Shown piece after piece: positions 37,441-46,005 of a stretch of 64,000 nucleotides of DNA; positions within the stretch are counted from its first letter, which is position 1; every line of letters begins with the position of its first letter. The notes below the pieces were generated by a model. That model worked only from the letters and a program-made list of their open reading frames with translations, was not told the DNA's origin and ran no database searches. Origin of the DNA: Alphaproteobacteria bacterium (GTDB lineage: Bacteria; Myxococcota_A; UBA796; UBA2385); contig JACKEY010000022.1 of assembly GCA_020632755.1 (NCBI GenBank), positions 10,948 through 74,947 of the forward strand. The letters are read 5' to 3'. The translations under genes and the position numbers were made by a program.

Positions 37441-38198
37441 CAGCCGTACAGGGTGAGGAAGATGCGGGTGAGGAAGAAGTCGCTGACCAGGATGGTGATG
37501 CTGGTCCAGACGACGGTGCGGGTGGTCGCCTGGCCGACGCCTTCGGTGCCGCCGCGGGTGCCCATGCCGACCCAGCAGCTGATGATCGCGATGAAGTAGC
37601 CGAAGAAGGCGGACTTGCCGACGCCGTGCAGCATGTCGTGCACGTGCACGGTCTCGATCATCTGCTCCATGCCGAACCGGAAGGTGATGCCGACCTCGAC
37701 CATCGTGATGAGCACGCCGCCCAGGCAGCCGACGATGTCGGCGAGGATGGTCAGCAGCGGCAGGGCGATGGTCATGGCCACGACCCGCGGCACGACCAGC
37801 TTGCGGATCGGGTTGGCGCCGAGCGCGCGGATGGCGTCGATCTGCTCGGTGACGGCCATGCTGCCGAGCTCGGCGGTGAAGCCCGCACCCACCCGGCCGC
37901 CGACCAGCAGGGCCGTGAGCACGGGGCCGAGCTCGCGCACGATGCCGAGCGCTACGAGCTTTCCGGTGTACAGGCTGGCGCCGAAGGGCTCGAGGCCGAT
38001 GGCGAACTGGCTGGCCATGACCATGCCGGTGAACACGGCGGTGAGCACGGTGATGGACCAGCTCTGCACGCCGCCCTGATCGAGCTGGGCGACCCACAGC
38101 CGCAGCTCCCAGGGGGGGCGCAGGAACTCGCGGATCGTGCGGGCCGTCAGGATCGACAGCTCGCCGATGGCGGAGAAGAAGGTGGCTGGACCGCTCAT
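37440..38198 (-). CDS. mlaE: MlaE-type permease
   Basis: 252 residues. Integral membrane permease of the Mla phospholipid transporter (PF02405). The conserved ELGPVLTALLVGGRVGAG segment and the AVTEQIDAIRALGANP loop are diagnostic. Four to five helices are predicted. The ATP-binding gene mlaF is directly downstream and coupled. Upstream, with a 3-base gap, is a small lipoprotein that may be an accessory factor. Confidence 0.93.
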   Translation of the reverse strand: MSGPATFFSAIGELSILTARTIREFLRPPWELRLWVAQLDQGGVQSWSITVLTAVFTGMVMASQFAIGLEPFGASLYTGKLVALGIVRELGPVLTALLVGGRVGAGFTAELGSMAVTEQIDAIRALGANPIRKLVVPRVVAMTIALPLLTILADIVGCLGGVLITMVEVGITFRFGMEQMIETVHVHDMLHGVGKSAFFGYFIAIISCWVGMGTRGGTEGVGQATTRTVVWTSITILVSDFFLTRIFLTLYG

Positions 38199-38201
38199 CG
38201 G

Positions 38202-38693
38202 TCAGCGCTCGTGGGTCCGGAAACCGGCCAGCACGCGCTCGAAGGCGTCCCAGCTGGCCTCGAAGGAGTCCGGCGGCGCCACGACGGTGACGTCGTAGAC
38301 GCAGTCGTGTTTCTTGAGCACGGCGACGCCCAGCTGGACGTCGACGCCGTCGAGCTGACCCTGCCAGGTGCGGACCAGCCCCGCGCGCTCGTCGATGACG
38401 CGTTCTTCGTCGCGCAGCGGCTGTCCTCGGGCGATGCCGAACACCATCGACGACGCCAGCCGCGGCAGCGGGCTGTCGTCGAAGCGGCTCTCGCAGTTGC
38501 TGTCGGTGTAGATGCTGGCGCCCAGATCGACGTGGTGCCAGGCGTGATCGGCGCCGCCGGGCTCGACCTTGGCCCAGTCGCCTCCGGGGACCCCGACGTC
38601 GTAGTTGCCCTCGGCCCGCTTCGCCTTGCGGTGACGGGCGCTGCAGCCGCCCAGGACCAGCATGGCGAGCAGGATCGGCAGCCTGCCGCTCAT
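38202..38693 (-). CDS. small lipoprotein in the ABC transporter cluster
   Basis: 163 residues with lipobox VLGGCS. No domain recognised. It contains two Cys besides the lipobox and a beta-rich C-terminal part. The start overlaps the stop of the ABC ATPase gene upstream (ATGA) and the stop is 3 bases before mlaE, so it is embedded in a four-gene operon and may act with either transporter. Confidence 0.75.
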   Translation of the reverse strand: MSGRLPILLAMLVLGGCSARHRKAKRAEGNYDVGVPGGDWAKVEPGGADHAWHHVDLGASIYTDSNCESRFDDSPLPRLASSMVFGIARGQPLRDEERVIDERAGLVRTWQGQLDGVDVQLGVAVLKKHDCVYDVTVVAPPDSFEASWDAFERVLAGFRTHER

Positions 38694-39460
38694 CCGCTCC
38701 CCTCGAGCCCCTGGGGCCCGGTCATGGGGACCCCCTTCGCGGCGGACTCCTCTTCGGTGATCGTGAGGAAGACCTGCTCGAGGTCCTGGCCCTTCTCGCC
38801 GATGAGCTCGTCCATGGTGCCCATCGCGACCAGCCGCCCACCGAACAGGATGCCCACGCGATCGCAGACCTCCTGCGCGACGTCCAGGCTGTGCGTCGAC
38901 AGGAACACCGTGCGGCCCTCGTCCGCCAGCTCGCGGAACCGATCCTTGATGCGCCGGGCGCCGTGGGGGTCCAGGCCGACCATCGGCTCGTCGACGATGA
39001 GCACCCGGGGCTCGTGCAGCAGGGCCGCGGACAGCACCAGGCGCTGCTTCATGCCGTGGCTGTAGGCCTCGATGAGCTCGTCGGCCCGGTGGGACAGGTC
39101 GTGCTCGGCCAGCAGGCGGGCGGTGCGGGACTCGATCTGGTCGGCCGGCACCCCGTACATGCCGCCGACGAAGCGCATGAACTCGCGCGCGGTGAGCTTG
39201 TCGTACAGGTAGGGGCGGTCGGGGATGTAGCCGACGACCCGCTTGCTGCCGACGGGGTCCTGCTGCAGGTCCACGCCGGCGATCTCGATGCGCCCGGCGG
39301 TCGGCACCAGCACGCCCGAGAGCATGCGGATGGTCGTGGTCTTGCCGGCGCCGTTGGGGCCCAGGAAGCCGAACACCTCGCCGGCCCGGACTTCCAGGTC
39401 GAGCTTGTGCAGCGCCTGGAACTTGCCGTAGCGCTTCTCGACGCCGATGACGCGGATCAT
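38690..39460 (-). CDS. ABC transporter ATP-binding protein (ABC-2/CcmA type)
   Basis: 256 residues. Walker A is GPNGAGKTT, the signature YSHGMKQRL and Walker B VLIVDEPMVGLDP; the C-terminal extension is typical of ABC-2 exporters. The ATG at 39460 gives MIRVIGVEKRYGKF, the normal start; the upstream ATG would add ten residues. The partner permease is not seen next to it: the next genes are a lipoprotein and mlaE/mlaF. It may pair with a permease elsewhere. Confidence 0.88.
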   Translation of the reverse strand: MIRVIGVEKRYGKFQALHKLDLEVRAGEVFGFLGPNGAGKTTTIRMLSGVLVPTAGRIEIAGVDLQQDPVGSKRVVGYIPDRPYLYDKLTAREFMRFVGGMYGVPADQIESRTARLLAEHDLSHRADELIEAYSHGMKQRLVLSAALLHEPRVLIVDEPMVGLDPHGARRIKDRFRELADEGRTVFLSTHSLDVAQEVCDRVGILFGGRLVAMGTMDELIGEKGQDLEQVFLTITEEESAAKGVPMTGPQGLEGSG

Positions 39461-39494
39461 GCCTACTCCGAGCGCCCGGGAAGGTAGCACGCGG

Positions 39495-41036
39495 TCATCG
39501 GGAGTCCTTCAGCTCGAAGGCGAGTCGGCCCATGACCGCGAGGATCTCGACCTGGCGATCCAGGTCGCCCTCGACCAGCTTGACGTGGGTGGCGTCGGCC
39601 GGGAACTGGCCGAAGGTCGGATCGACCGGCATCCAGCGCCAGCCGCGGCTGCCCGTGCCCGCGTCGTCGTCGGCGATCAGGACCTCGGGCCAGGCGTGGT
39701 AGTAGAAGGCGCCCTGCGAGCCACGCTCGGGGTCGGGCACGCGGTCCGACCAGACGACGCCGGCGGCGATCCGGGTGGGGATGCCCTGGCTGCGGGCCAG
39801 GCTGACGAACAGGGCGGTGTGCTCGTTGCAGTCGCCGCGGCCGGTCTCGAGGACCTCGGCGCCGCTGGGCACCCCGAACACGGGCACCTTCTCGACATAG
39901 TCGTAGACGAAGCTGTTCAGCCTCCGCGCGGCCTCCAGGCGGTCGGTGGCGTCGCCGACGACCTCGCGGGCCCGGGCGACGATGCGCTCGTCGCGGGCCT
40001 GGATGGTGGGGCTGCTCTCCAGCCACTCCGGGTCGATCTCCGCGCCCTCGGCGGGGGTGAGCGGGGCGGCGGCGAGCTCTTCGAGGAGCGGGACCTCGAT
40101 GGTGACGACGTCCCCGTCCCGGACCTGGAGGGGCGGGTCGTCCAGGACCCGCTCGGGCTCGACGCCCAGGACCTTCAGCGAGACCCGTCGGGCGGTGCGC
40201 GGGTGATCGAGCCTGCCGCCGCGCAGCGGGACGGCGCTCTTCGCGATGATGTCGACCGCCTCGCCGTCGACGGGCATCTCCTTGGCCGCTTCCGCCGACA
40301 TGCGGACCATGGACATGCCCGACGGGCTCTCCTGGCGGATGACCTCGCCGCTGGTCAGCACCAGCTCGCGGGCGGTGATGCCCTCGAAGTCGGTGCGCAC
40401 CCACCAGGCCTCTTCGCCGTTGTCCAGCACGACGACGTCCTCGACGGTGTACTCGATGGTGCCTTCGGCCATGGTGGCCGGGTTGAAGTACGGGACCCGC
40501 CAGCTGCGGCCGATGGCGAACTCCTCGCGCGCGAGCACCTGCTCCAGGGACAGCTGCACGTGCGGGGGCTCGCTGACCGGGAAGGTGAAGGTGTTGGTGT
40601 CGCCGGCGTTGTCGACCTCCATCACGATCTCGCTGCCGCGGACCTCGCCCCGGGCCGAGATGCGCACCTGGTCGCTCAGCATGAAGAAGTCGAACCGTCG
40701 CAGGGCGCCGTCGGCGTCGGTCACGGCGGCCTGGGCGGTGATGATGTCCTGGATGGTGCCGAAGGCCGCCAGGCGGAACCGGCTGCGCCCTTCCAGGATG
40801 CTGCCGCCGTCGGCGGTGGGCAGGGATCGGGTCACGGCGTAGCCGACCTTCTGGTCCTCGAAGAAGATGCCCATCCAGCGTTCTTCGGTCGCGCCGGTGG
40901 ACAGCGCCTCGACATCGATCGGGACCATCGTGCTGCGCTGCTGGTGGCGACTGGCGAAGACGCCCACCAGCACGATGAAGGCGACGAGTGCGCACGCCTC
41001 GACGACGGTGAGTGGTGTGAGCCGAGGGGAGCGCAT
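39495..41036 (-). CDS. membrane-anchored transglutaminase-like protein
   Basis: 513 residues. One N-terminal helix (about 10-28) anchors a long periplasmic region. The transglutaminase core (PF01841) is near the C-terminus: Cys403 in GRGDCNEHTALF, His in FYYHAWPEV near 447 and Asp in MPVDPTFGQ near 470. Such proteins are usually cysteine proteases or amidases in the envelope. The start lies against that of the pseudophosphatase-like gene on the other strand. Confidence 0.85.
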   Translation of the reverse strand: MRSPRLTPLTVVEACALVAFIVLVGVFASRHQQRSTMVPIDVEALSTGATEERWMGIFFEDQKVGYAVTRSLPTADGGSILEGRSRFRLAAFGTIQDIITAQAAVTDADGALRRFDFFMLSDQVRISARGEVRGSEIVMEVDNAGDTNTFTFPVSEPPHVQLSLEQVLAREEFAIGRSWRVPYFNPATMAEGTIEYTVEDVVVLDNGEEAWWVRTDFEGITARELVLTSGEVIRQESPSGMSMVRMSAEAAKEMPVDGEAVDIIAKSAVPLRGGRLDHPRTARRVSLKVLGVEPERVLDDPPLQVRDGDVVTIEVPLLEELAAAPLTPAEGAEIDPEWLESSPTIQARDERIVARAREVVGDATDRLEAARRLNSFVYDYVEKVPVFGVPSGAEVLETGRGDCNEHTALFVSLARSQGIPTRIAAGVVWSDRVPDPERGSQGAFYYHAWPEVLIADDDAGTGSRGWRWMPVDPTFGQFPADATHVKLVEGDLDRQVEILAVMGRLAFELKDSR

Positions 41037-41091
41037 GCCCGTCCCTGTTAACCTCCTCCCGCCGGGTGCCCCTCGCCGGCTGGAGTCCCCC

Positions 41092-42432
41092 TTGAGCGCG
41101 AGCGAGCCCCCCTCCCGACCGCCAGCCCGTCGCAGCGCGGGCGCGGAGCCCGTGCCAGCGTCCCTGGCCATCCTCGAGCTCGCTGCCCGAGGCGCGTCGG
41201 AGGACGGCGACGCGCGTGTCGGGTTCTGCCTGCGCGATGATGGCCGCGCGACGGTGATCGTGGCCGAAGCCCACGGCCCCCCGGAGCTGGTCGAGGCGGC
41301 CAGCCGCATGGCGGTCGAGGGCATCCGCGCCCACCTCGAGCGACACGACGATCTGCGGCGCCGCCTGGCCGCGCACCCCGACGACTCGCTGCGGGAGCGC
41401 ATCCGCGAGGCGGTGGCCGAGGGCATGGTGATGGCCTCGCGCGAGGTGTGGGCATTGGCCCGCAGGCGGTCCGCCCAGGTGTCCGTGCACGTCGATGTCG
41501 CCGTCGTGGCGGGGACCGAGGCGGTGCTGGGCCACGCCGGCCGCGGCCGGGCGGTGCTGCTGCACGCCGGGCTGGCCCACCAGCTCACCCAGCGGGGCTT
41601 CGCGCCGCGCGAGGGGGCACCGCGCGTGCTCGACGAAGCGCCCCCGGGGCATCGCGGGGACGACCTGCCGCAGCCGGGCCTGGGCGAAGAAGCCGAGCCG
41701 CCCCCGGTCGAGACCCTGCTGGTGCAGCTGCACGAGGGCGACCGCCTGGTGCTGCTGGGGGCGTCGCTGGCCCACGCCGTGAAGACGGCCGAGGTCGGGC
41801 GTCGCGCGGTGGGCGCCACGGTGGATCAAGCCCTGCGCGCCGTCGGTGCCGCTGCCCGGATGCAGCCGGGAGACCCGGCGCTGGCCGTCGCCGTGCAGCT
41901 CGGCGACGCGGCGGGCGGCCGCGATGACGACCGGCTCGAGCTGCTGCGCACCATCGACCTGTTCAAGTGGTGCACGCCGGACGAGCTGCTGGCCGTGGTC
42001 GGGCTGACCGAGCCACGGCGCTACGGCCAGGGCGAGCTGCTGCTGCGCCAGGGCCGCCTGAACCACACCCTGTTCCTGCTGGTCGCCGGCAAGGTGGGCG
42101 TCAACAAGGACGGCACCCGCATCGCACAGATGGGAGCGGGCTCGGTGTTCGGCGAGATGTCGATGCTCGACGACCCCAAGGCCAGCGCCACGGTCGAGGC
42201 GCTCACCGACGTCGAGGTCCTGGCGATCCCCCGCGACGCCTTCCTGCTCGCGCTCAAGGGGGACGCCTCGATGGCGGTGAAGGTGCTGTGGAGCATGCTG
42301 CTGCGGCTCTCGGCCAACCTGCGCGCCACCAGCAAGGAACTCGCCCGCCACAAGGGCATCGAGGACAGCTTCGTGGACGTCACCATCGAAGCGCCGACGG
42401 TGCAGGCCGGCCACCCCTCGGAGGAAGGATGA
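41092..42432 (+). CDS. degenerate PP2C-like domain fused to cyclic-nucleotide-binding domain
   Basis: 446 residues from a TTG preceded by GGAG seven bases upstream. Residues about 20-270 appear to follow the PP2C fold but lack the metal-binding DGMGG and SDG motifs (AEAHGPPEL and LGASLAHAV occupy the equivalent places), so the domain is probably inactive. Residues about 290-420 are a cNMP-binding domain (LLLRQGRLNHTLFLLVAGKV, FGEMSMLDD). It overlaps an intact PP2C-cNMP paralogue by ATGA. An ATG at 41035 is a possible longer start, but it overlaps the transglutaminase start. Confidence 0.72.
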   Translation: MSASEPPSRPPARRSAGAEPVPASLAILELAARGASEDGDARVGFCLRDDGRATVIVAEAHGPPELVEAASRMAVEGIRAHLERHDDLRRRLAAHPDDSLRERIREAVAEGMVMASREVWALARRRSAQVSVHVDVAVVAGTEAVLGHAGRGRAVLLHAGLAHQLTQRGFAPREGAPRVLDEAPPGHRGDDLPQPGLGEEAEPPPVETLLVQLHEGDRLVLLGASLAHAVKTAEVGRRAVGATVDQALRAVGAAARMQPGDPALAVAVQLGDAAGGRDDDRLELLRTIDLFKWCTPDELLAVVGLTEPRRYGQGELLLRQGRLNHTLFLLVAGKVGVNKDGTRIAQMGAGSVFGEMSMLDDPKASATVEALTDVEVLAIPRDAFLLALKGDASMAVKVLWSMLLRLSANLRATSKELARHKGIEDSFVDVTIEAPTVQAGHPSEEG

Positions 42433-43739
42433 GACTCGAGACCTGGGCCGTCACCGACACCGGTCGCGCCCGCAAGGCCAACGAGGACAGCTACCTGATC
42501 GCGCCCGATCTGGGCCTGGTCGCCGTGGCCGACGGCATGGGCGGCTTCAAGCGCGGGGACGTGGCCAGCGAGCTGGCCTGCGGCGTGCTCCGCGAGGCCG
42601 TGGCCGAGGGCCAGGACGTGCTGTCGCGCTTCGACCAGGACCCGAGCGACGCCAACAAGGACGCCGTGCTGGCCATGCTCGAGGACGCGGCCCAGCGCGC
42701 CTGCCGCCAGGTGCACGAAGCCAGCCTGAGCCTGGTGGGCGAAGGCGGGCGCATGGGCACGACCATGGACGCCGTCCTGGTCGTCGGCGCCACGGGCTTC
42801 TTGATCCACGTCGGCGACGGGCGGGTCTACCTGCACCGCGGCGGCGAGCTGCACCAGCTGACCGAAGACCACACCCTGGTCCAGGAGCAGCTGCGCGCCG
42901 GCGTGCTGACCGAAGAACAGGCGCGGAAGGCGCGGAACAAGAACGTCATCACGCGGGCGCTGGGTGTCTTCAGCTCGGTGCTGGTCGACAGCCTGGCCTT
43001 CGAGGTCGATCCCCGCGACACCTTCGTGCTCTGCAGCGACGGGCTGCACCGCTACATCGGTCGCCGCGAGCTGGGCTTCGTCGTCAACGAAGCCGACGCC
43101 GAGGGCGCGTGCCGCAAGCTGGTCGCCATGGCCAACGAGCGCGGCGGCCGCGACAACATCACCGTCGCCTTCGCCCGGCCGCGGGTCGAGTCGTCGGACG
43201 CCGATCAGGAAGAACCCGTCCCGGCGTGGATGGACGCGCTGCGCCGCGTCGACATCTTCCAGGCCTGCACCTACCGTCAGCTCATCGCCTTCACCCAGGC
43301 CGCGCAGGAGCGCGTGCTTTCGGCCGGCGACACCGTCTTCCAGGACGGCGAGCCCGGCGAAGAGCTGTTCGTCGTCGTCAGCGGCGAAGTCGCCATCGAG
43401 AAGCAGGGCACCCGCCTCGCGATCATCGGCGCCTCCCACTACTTCGGCGAGATGTCCCTCCTCGACCAGGCCCGGCGCTCCGCCACGGCCCGGGTGACCG
43501 TGGACACGCGCCTGCTGGTGATCGACAAGACGCACTTCATGCGGCTCCTCCGCCAGGACCCCGCCCTGGGCACCCGCCTGCTCTGGCAGATGGTCCGCAA
43601 GCTGGCCCACCACCTGCGCACGACCAACGAGCGCCTGGTGGCCGAGACCATCACCCTCGACGAGATCGACGGGCTGGACATCGACGAGCTGGTCGGCGAA
43701 GAGGACATCACCGATCCCAGCACCCGCGAGCACGGCTGA
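42429..43739 (+). CDS. PP2C-family Ser/Thr phosphatase fused to cyclic-nucleotide-binding domain
   Basis: 436 residues. The N-terminal PP2C domain has RKANED, VAVADGMGGF (Asp35), SDGLHRYI and GGRDNITV, so all metal-binding motifs are present. From about 265 a cNMP-binding domain follows (DTVFQDGEPGEELFVVVSGEVAI, FGEMSLLDQ). This joins protein dephosphorylation to a nucleotide or similar ligand. The PRAARSAT-type cAMP motif is only partly conserved (ARRSATARV), so the ligand is uncertain. Coupled to the degenerate paralogue before it. Confidence 0.88.
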   Translation: MRLETWAVTDTGRARKANEDSYLIAPDLGLVAVADGMGGFKRGDVASELACGVLREAVAEGQDVLSRFDQDPSDANKDAVLAMLEDAAQRACRQVHEASLSLVGEGGRMGTTMDAVLVVGATGFLIHVGDGRVYLHRGGELHQLTEDHTLVQEQLRAGVLTEEQARKARNKNVITRALGVFSSVLVDSLAFEVDPRDTFVLCSDGLHRYIGRRELGFVVNEADAEGACRKLVAMANERGGRDNITVAFARPRVESSDADQEEPVPAWMDALRRVDIFQACTYRQLIAFTQAAQERVLSAGDTVFQDGEPGEELFVVVSGEVAIEKQGTRLAIIGASHYFGEMSLLDQARRSATARVTVDTRLLVIDKTHFMRLLRQDPALGTRLLWQMVRKLAHHLRTTNERLVAETITLDEIDGLDIDELVGEEDITDPSTREHG

Positions 43740-43791
43740 GCCGTCGTCCGATCATCGGCCCGGGTCGTCGCCGACGGCGCCGGCCGCCGGC

Positions 43792-44592
43792 TCAGCGGAC
43801 CGGCTCTCCGAACCGGGCGCCGCGGATCTCGCCCAGCATCGGCAGGCCCGGCTTGCACTGGTCGTAGGACAGCCACACGAAGCGGGCCTTGCCCTTGATG
43901 TTGCGCAAGGGCACGAAGCCCCACACGCGGCTGTCGGCCGAGTGGTCGCGGTTGTCGCCCATGGCGAAGACGTGGCCTTCGGGCACGGTGATCGGCCCGA
44001 AGTCCGGCATGCGGCTGCCGTAGCGGGTCGTGGTCAGCATCGCGTGCTCGATGCCGCCCAGGTCCTCTTCGTGCTGGCGGGTCGGGTGCGGGTCGCAGCG
44101 GTCGTCGACGAATTCGTAGTCGCCGGTCGTGGTCTGGGGCTGGACCTCGCCGTTGAGCACCAGCACGTTGTCGCGGACCTCGATCGTGTCGCCGGGCAGG
44201 CCGACCACGCGCTTGACGTAGTCGATGGTGATGCCCGGCACGGGCACGTCGAGCCAGTGGCCGATCTCGGGCTCGCCGGTGGTCTTGTCCCGGTCGCTGC
44301 CGGGGAACACGAACACGATGACGTCGCCGCGCTCGGGCACCGCGATGTCGCCGATCGGGATGCGGGTGAGCGGCCAGCGCAGCCCGTAGGTGTACTTGGT
44401 GACCAGGATGTGGTCCCCGATGGCCAGGGTGGGGACCATCGATCCCGACGGGATGCGGAAGGGCTCGAACAGCAGGCTGCGGATGAGCAGCACGACCAGG
44501 ATCGCGGGGCCCCAGGTGCGCGCGAGATCCCAGAGCCAGTCCGTGATCCGCTGCATGCCGCTGGTGTCGTCTGGGGGCTCGGGTTCGGCCAT
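43792..44592 (-). CDS. lepB: signal peptidase I
   Basis: 266 residues. Removes signal peptides at the outer face of the inner membrane. The nucleophile Ser51 is in FRIPSGSM, the general base Lys127 in DYVKRVVGLPGD, and box E is GDNRDHSADSR. One N-terminal membrane helix (about 22-42) is seen. It converges with the PP2C-cNMP gene and is divergent from the Nudix gene. Many lipoproteins in this window would instead need signal peptidase II. Confidence 0.94.
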   Translation of the reverse strand: MAEPEPPDDTSGMQRITDWLWDLARTWGPAILVVLLIRSLLFEPFRIPSGSMVPTLAIGDHILVTKYTYGLRWPLTRIPIGDIAVPERGDVIVFVFPGSDRDKTTGEPEIGHWLDVPVPGITIDYVKRVVGLPGDTIEVRDNVLVLNGEVQPQTTTGDYEFVDDRCDPHPTRQHEEDLGGIEHAMLTTTRYGSRMPDFGPITVPEGHVFAMGDNRDHSADSRVWGFVPLRNIKGKARFVWLSYDQCKPGLPMLGEIRGARFGEPVR

Positions 44593-44734
44593 CGGGGCGC
44601 ACCGGCGAAAGGGAGGGGGAGGGGAGGAGCGGGGAGGCCCGGGTAGCTAACGCGCGGTGAGGGGGTAGTGTTTCGCCCGCTGTGGGAGGCGGGTCGCTGC
44701 AGGCTGTCGTCCGCCCCCCGCGGCAGGAGGCCCG

Positions 44735-45334
44735 GTGCTCGAGGACCTGACCCGCTCGCTCGCCGCCCGTCCCGGAGAGGCCCTGGTGCCCGAGGAGGCA
44801 GAGCTGCGCCGGGCCGCCGTGGCGGCGGTGTTGTGTCCGGAAGGCCGGCTGTTGTTCATCAAGCGCAGCGAGCGCGAGGGGGACCCGTGGTCGGGCCACA
44901 TGGCCTTCCCCGGCGGACGGGTCGATCCGACCGACGCCAGCGTGCAGGCCGCCGCGGTGCGCGAGACCTGGGAGGAGGTCGGGCTCGATCTCGCCCGGCA
45001 CGGGCGGCTCGTGGGTCGGCTGGACGACCAGCGGAGCCCGCAGCGCCGGGGACCGATGTCGCTGGTCATCAGCCCCTTCGTCTACCGCCTGGATGCCGAG
45101 CCGCCCGCGCTGGCCCCCAACCACGAGGTCGCCGATGTGCACTGGTTCTCGCTGCAGCGGCTGGCCAGTGACGAGGGCCGTGGGACCTTCGAGATGGACT
45201 GGCGCGGCCAGACCTGGGTGATGCCCCGCATCGACCTGGACGGAGTGCGCGTCTGGGGCCTGACGCTGCGCATGGTCGAGGACCTGCTCGAGCGGGTCGG
45301 CGTCCCGCCGATGGCCTGGCCGGCGCCCCGCTGA
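44735..45334 (+). CDS. Nudix hydrolase, CoA-pyrophosphatase-like
   Basis: 199 residues from a GTG with an AGGAGG ribosome-binding site. The Nudix box is near residues 60-85 (FPGGRVDPTD, then AAAVRETWEEVGLDL). The first box Glu position is not Glu, but REXXEEXG is intact. The upstream FIKRSEREGDPWSGHMAFPGG resembles the CoA pyrophosphatase (NudL/CoA-Nudix) signature. Likely hydrolyses CoA or another nucleoside diphosphate derivative. Confidence 0.83.
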   Translation: MLEDLTRSLAARPGEALVPEEAELRRAAVAAVLCPEGRLLFIKRSEREGDPWSGHMAFPGGRVDPTDASVQAAAVRETWEEVGLDLARHGRLVGRLDDQRSPQRRGPMSLVISPFVYRLDAEPPALAPNHEVADVHWFSLQRLASDEGRGTFEMDWRGQTWVMPRIDLDGVRVWGLTLRMVEDLLERVGVPPMAWPAPR

Positions 45335-45350
45335 GGAACCGGGAGGCCGG

Positions 45351-45992
45351 TCAGGATCCGCCGCTGCGGGCCAGCCGGTGGGCGTCGCGGGCGACCTCGC
45401 GCAGCCCCTCCTCGTCCGACCGGTAGTAGCCGCGGATCACGCCTTGGGCGTCGACCAGCAGGAAGCGCTCGGAGTGCGCGATGTTCGGGATGCCCTCGGG
45501 CCCGTCCCCCAGCCGGTCGGCCATGGTCTGGAAGCCGGCGATCACCTGCTGCACCGTCGTGGGATCGCCGGTCAGGAACTGCCAGCGCGACAGGTCGAGG
45601 CCTCGGACCGCGGCGTACTCGGCCAGCACGGCGGGGGTGTCGTAGGCCGGATCGACGGTGATCGAGACCAGCCGGATGGGAACGCCCAGCAGCGGCCGGT
45701 CCGGCAGACCCTGTTCCAGGCGGTCGGCCTGGGCCGTCAACAACGGGCAGACGTCGGGGCAGCGCGTGAAGATGAAGTCGACCAGGACGACGTCGCCGCG
45801 GAGCTCGCTGGTCGCGAGCGGCGTGCCGCTCTGGTCCACCAGGTCGAAGCCGGGCATCGGCGCGTGTCGGGGCAGGTCCGGTGGGGTGCGCCACCAGACG
45901 CCGAGCGCCGGGAGCCCCAGGATGAGCACCGTGAACAGGCCCCACGCCCAGCGTCGCTGGAACATGGCGGGGGAGGGGGACGCGCCCGTCAC
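45351..45992 (-). CDS. SCO1/SenC-family copper chaperone
   Basis: 213 residues. Thioredoxin-fold protein for copper delivery to the CuA site of cytochrome oxidase. The copper motif CPDVCP (Cys78, Cys82) and the third ligand His in AHSERF near residue 173 are present. An N-terminal helix (about 15-33) anchors it. The start is a GTG at 45992, or an ATG at 45965. It follows ctaB by 13 bases. A second Sco is encoded in the divergent operon at 47648-48493. Confidence 0.9.
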   Translation of the reverse strand: MTGASPSPAMFQRRWAWGLFTVLILGLPALGVWWRTPPDLPRHAPMPGFDLVDQSGTPLATSELRGDVVLVDFIFTRCPDVCPLLTAQADRLEQGLPDRPLLGVPIRLVSITVDPAYDTPAVLAEYAAVRGLDLSRWQFLTGDPTTVQQVIAGFQTMADRLGDGPEGIPNIAHSERFLLVDAQGVIRGYYRSDEEGLREVARDAHRLARSGGS

Positions 45993-46005
45993 GGCCGCGA
46001 CCGGC

